From contig JAURXG010000210.1 of assembly GCA_030654555.1 (NCBI GenBank), forward strand, positions 1 to 9,030: a stretch of DNA of 9,030 nt, read 5' to 3'. Source of the DNA: Aquabacterium sp. (GTDB lineage: Bacteria; Pseudomonadota; Gammaproteobacteria; Burkholderiales; Burkholderiaceae_C). The translations under genes and the position numbers were made by a program. Of this stretch, positions 6,840-9,030 are shown piece by piece; position 1 is the first letter of the stretch; every line of letters begins with the position of its first letter. The notes below the pieces were generated by a model. The model searched no databases, was not told where the DNA came from, and saw nothing but the letters and a program-made list of their open reading frames with translations.

Positions 6840-6846
6840 AACGGTC

Positions 6847-8907
6847 CTGAGAAAGCTATCGCTCTGGGCGGCGCTGGGCGTCGCCTTGTGCCTTTCGGCC
6901 TGCGGCAAGGCCGGCGTCGACGGCAAGCGTATCCTGGCGGCCGAGGCCGGCGACTGGCTGAGCTACGGCCGCACCTACGACGAGCAAAGGTTCAGCCCGC
7001 TCGACCAGGTCAACAAGGATACGGTCAAGCGCCTGGGCGTCGCCTGGTGGGCCAGCTTCGACACTGACCGCGGTCAGGAGGCGACGCCGCTGGTGGCGGA
7101 CGGCATCCTCTACACCACCACGACCTGGTCCAAGGTCTATGCGTTCGACGCGAAGACCGGCAAGGCGCTGTGGTCCTACGATCCGCAGGTGCCCGGCGAG
7201 AAGGGCTTCGACGCCTGCTGCGACGTGGTCAACCGCGGCGTCGCCCTCTGGAAGGGCCGCGCCTATGTCGGCACCCTGGACGGCCGGCTGGTCGCGCTGG
7301 ACGCCAAGACCGGCAAGGTCGTCTGGACCGTGCAGACCACCGACGCGAAGCTGCCCTACACGATCACCGGCGCGCCGCGGGCGGTGAAGGGCAAGATCCT
7401 GATCGGCAACGGCGGGGCTGAGTATCCGGTCCGCGGGTATGTCTCGGCCTATGACGCCGACACCGGCAAGCTGTCGTGGCGGTTCCACATGACCCCCAAC
7501 CCCACCGGCGCGCCGGACGGGGCAGCGTCGGACAAGGCGATGAAGGATTTCGCCTACGCCACCTGGAGCGACGGGGCGTGGAAGGACGGCGGCGGCGGGG
7601 CGACGCCCTGGGACGCCATCACCTATGATCCCAAGACCGACCTGGTCTTCGTTGGCACCGGCAACGCCGGCCCCTGGAACAGCAAGATCCGCACCGGCGG
7701 CAAGGGCGACAACCTGTTCGCCGCCTCCATCGTCGCGCTGCGTCCCGACACCGGCGAGTACGCCTGGCACTACCAGACGACGCCCCGCGACGACTGGGAC
7801 TTCGACGCGGTCCAGCACCTGATGGTCGCCGACCTGCCGGTCGCCGGGAAGACCCAGCGCGTGGTGATGCAGGCCAACAAGAACGGCTTCTACTATGTGC
7901 TGGACGCGGCCAGCGGGAAGCTGGTGTCGGCGGACAACTTCGTGAAGACCACCTGGGCCGAGCGTGTGGATCTGGCCACGGGGCGTCCGGTCGAGGCGGC
8001 CGACGCCCGCTACGAGAACGGTCAGGAGCACCAGCAGACGCCGGGCGCCCTGGGCGGCCACAACTGGCAGCCGATGGCCTACAGCCCGAAGGAAGGCCTG
8101 GTCTACATCCCGGCCCAGACCCTCTACATGGACTACGCCGACCCCAAGGAATTCAAGTTCATCCCCGGCGCCTGGAACCTGGGCCTCGGGCCCTCGACCC
8201 TGTCGCCGGCCCGCGCGCAGCCGGCGCCGTTCGGCCAGCTGATCGCCTGGGATCCGGTGCAGAAGAAGGCCCGCTGGAAGGTCGACTTCGCCGAGCCCTG
8301 GCGCAGCGGGGTGCTGGCCACCGCCGGCGGCCTGGTCTTCCACGCCGCGGGCCACAACTTCGTCGCCTTCGACGCCGCCACCGGCAAGGCGCTCTGGACC
8401 TATGACACGGGCGCGGCGGCGATCGCGGCGGCCTCGACCTACGCCATCGACGGCGAGCAGTACGTGGCCCTGATGGTGGGCTTCGGCGGCGCCGGCGGCA
8501 TGGGCGGCGCTGAACCGCGCCGCAAGGGCCGCCTGCTGGTCTTCAAGCTGGACGGGAAGACGGTTCCGACGCCGTTCCCGGCCCCCGTCGTCCAGCCGCC
8601 GCTGGACCTGGCCACGGCCACGCCGTCGAAGGGCGATCCCGCCAAGGGCGCGAAGCTGAGCGCGCAGTTCTGCGTCACCTGCCACGGCGCCGGCGGCTAT
8701 CTGCCGGTGCTGGCGCGCTCGCCGGTCATCCTGGACCCGGTCGGCTTCAAGGCGATCGTGCTGGAGGGTGCAAGGAAGCCCCACGGCATGGCGCCGTTCC
8801 GCCGCTTCTTCGACGAGGCCAGCGCCGAGGACCTCCGCGCGTTCCTGCTGGCCGAGGCCGCCAAGCCGCCGCCCGCCGGAGAGCCGCAGACGACCCACGG
8901 GCGCTGA
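6847..8907 (+). CDS. PQQ-dependent quinohemoprotein dehydrogenase, predicted lipoprotein
   Basis: Quinoprotein dehydrogenases of this family oxidise alcohols or aldehydes outside the inner membrane using pyrroloquinoline quinone; those with a haem domain then pass electrons to the respiratory chain. From CTG 6847 the product is 686 residues. Residues 1-19 form a lipoprotein signal (RKLSLWAALGVALCLSAC), with lipid expected on C19. The propeller shows repeated tryptophan-docking motifs (GKALWSYDP, GKVVWTVQT, GKLSWRFHM, GEYAWHYQT, KKARWKVDF, GKALWTYDT), the vicinal pair C124-C125, and metal/PQQ ligands E192, N273 and catalytic D318. D320 completes a WDFD pattern associated with lanthanide use. 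The cytochrome c domain has C609-V-T-C612-H613 and a probable methionine ligand M648. The start is non-standard: no in-frame ATG or GTG is available, and starting at TTG 6886 would destroy the signal peptide. The substrate is unknown, and no pqq biosynthesis gene is in view. Confidence 0.93.
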   Translation: MRKLSLWAALGVALCLSACGKAGVDGKRILAAEAGDWLSYGRTYDEQRFSPLDQVNKDTVKRLGVAWWASFDTDRGQEATPLVADGILYTTTTWSKVYAFDAKTGKALWSYDPQVPGEKGFDACCDVVNRGVALWKGRAYVGTLDGRLVALDAKTGKVVWTVQTTDAKLPYTITGAPRAVKGKILIGNGGAEYPVRGYVSAYDADTGKLSWRFHMTPNPTGAPDGAASDKAMKDFAYATWSDGAWKDGGGGATPWDAITYDPKTDLVFVGTGNAGPWNSKIRTGGKGDNLFAASIVALRPDTGEYAWHYQTTPRDDWDFDAVQHLMVADLPVAGKTQRVVMQANKNGFYYVLDAASGKLVSADNFVKTTWAERVDLATGRPVEAADARYENGQEHQQTPGALGGHNWQPMAYSPKEGLVYIPAQTLYMDYADPKEFKFIPGAWNLGLGPSTLSPARAQPAPFGQLIAWDPVQKKARWKVDFAEPWRSGVLATAGGLVFHAAGHNFVAFDAATGKALWTYDTGAAAIAAASTYAIDGEQYVALMVGFGGAGGMGGAEPRRKGRLLVFKLDGKTVPTPFPAPVVQPPLDLATATPSKGDPAKGAKLSAQFCVTCHGAGGYLPVLARSPVILDPVGFKAIVLEGARKPHGMAPFRRFFDEASAEDLRAFLLAEAAKPPPAGEPQTTHGR

Positions 8908-8914
8908 GGCTCTG

Positions 8915-8941
8915 CCCGGTCACGATCTCTTCGTGACCGGG
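8915..8941. terminator. Bidirectional hairpin between convergent genes
   Basis: CCCGGTCACGA (8915-8925) pairs perfectly with TCGTGACCGGG (8931-8941) around a five-base loop, an 11-pair stem. It fills the 44-base gap between the dehydrogenase stop and the stop of the converging gene. The T-run on the plus side is short and interrupted (CGCTTTGG), so termination strength is uncertain. Confidence 0.65.
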
Positions 8942-8951
8942 ACGCTTTGGC

Positions 8952-9030
8952 TCAGGCGAAGTCGCGGGTGAGTTCGGCGCGGCTGGCCGGCGACAGCGCG
9001 GCAAGGTGGCCATAGCGCTCGTGGCCGCAG
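8952..9030 (-). CDS. C-terminal end of an unidentified protein
   Basis: Reading leftward from the window edge, an open frame of 25 complete codons ends in TGA at 8954-8952; its last residues are LAALSPASRAELTRDFA. The composition (alanine- and arginine-rich, helix-like ending) and the position just behind a bidirectional hairpin suggest the true end of a gene converging on the dehydrogenase. Too little is visible to name a family, and chance openness over 75 bases is possible in DNA this GC-rich. Confidence 0.5.
   Translation of the reverse strand, partial: CGHERYGHLAALSPASRAELTRDFA

Larger units (their letters stand above)
6657..6846. promoter_or_regulatory. Divergent control region between yceI-like gene and PQQ dehydrogenase
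   Basis: This 190-base non-coding stretch must hold the promoters of both divergent genes. It is visibly richer in A/T than its flanks. A GATAAT at 6735-6740 resembles a -10 box for the plus gene, but the nearest -35-like CTGACA (6707) is 22 bases away, too far for a standard promoter. A 13-base palindrome at 6764 and a ribosome site at 6834 are listed separately. Confidence 0.55.

Noticed and set aside
6657..6926. ATG at 6926 as start of the yceI-like gene
   Set aside because: It would place about 90 unrelated residues before an evident signal peptide and overlap the divergent gene; the TTG at 6656 fits much better.
6856..8898. Minus-strand open frame of 680 codons opposite the PQQ dehydrogenase
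   Set aside because: Low-complexity Arg/Gly/Val-rich translation with no domain signature, fully explained by codon bias of the sense gene.

Overview
The window is GC-rich bacterial DNA holding four complete protein genes and two genes cut by its ends. No tRNA, rRNA, CRISPR array or insertion sequence is visible. The left part (1 to about 5990) looks betaproteobacterial, of Burkholderiales type: it carries fds-type NAD-linked formate dehydrogenase genes and strongly prefers GTG for valine and TAC for tyrosine. The right part (about 6040 to 9030) reads more like an alphaproteobacterium such as the Caulobacterales: GTC becomes the preferred valine codon, and TAT and TCC become more common. This is a judgement by eye, not a computed assignment.

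Left region. The 3' end of fdsB (1-860) overlaps fdsA (860-3697) by one base. Together they encode the diaphorase (FMN/NAD) and molybdenum catalytic subunits of a soluble formate dehydrogenase that oxidises formate to CO2 and reduces NAD+. fdsA is the last gene on this strand. A hairpin that contains both stop codons separates it from a convergent gene (3725-4627, minus) for a double-hotdog thioesterase-like protein. Across a roughly 200-base divergent spacer rich in inverted repeats lies a thiolase gene (4829-5989, plus), which ends at a strong intrinsic terminator.

Right region. A YceI-family periplasmic lipocalin-like protein (6042-6656, minus, TTG start) is divergent from a PQQ-dependent quinohemoprotein dehydrogenase (6847-8907, plus). 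The dehydrogenase appears to start at a rare CTG codon, has a lipoprotein signal peptide, carries the Asp-x-Asp metal-site pattern linked to lanthanide-dependent PQQ dehydrogenases, and ends in a cytochrome c domain. A bidirectional hairpin then separates it from the end of an unidentified minus-strand gene running out of the window.

Functionally, the left genes handle formate-derived reducing power and acyl-CoA chemistry; the right pair points to periplasmic alcohol or aldehyde oxidation feeding electrons through a haem. Nothing in the sequence ties the two halves together. The apparent change of genome style near 5990-6040 is either a transfer boundary or an assembly join. I see no clear new multi-gene system. 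The most interesting points are the atypical PQQ dehydrogenase and the structured leader upstream of the thiolase.
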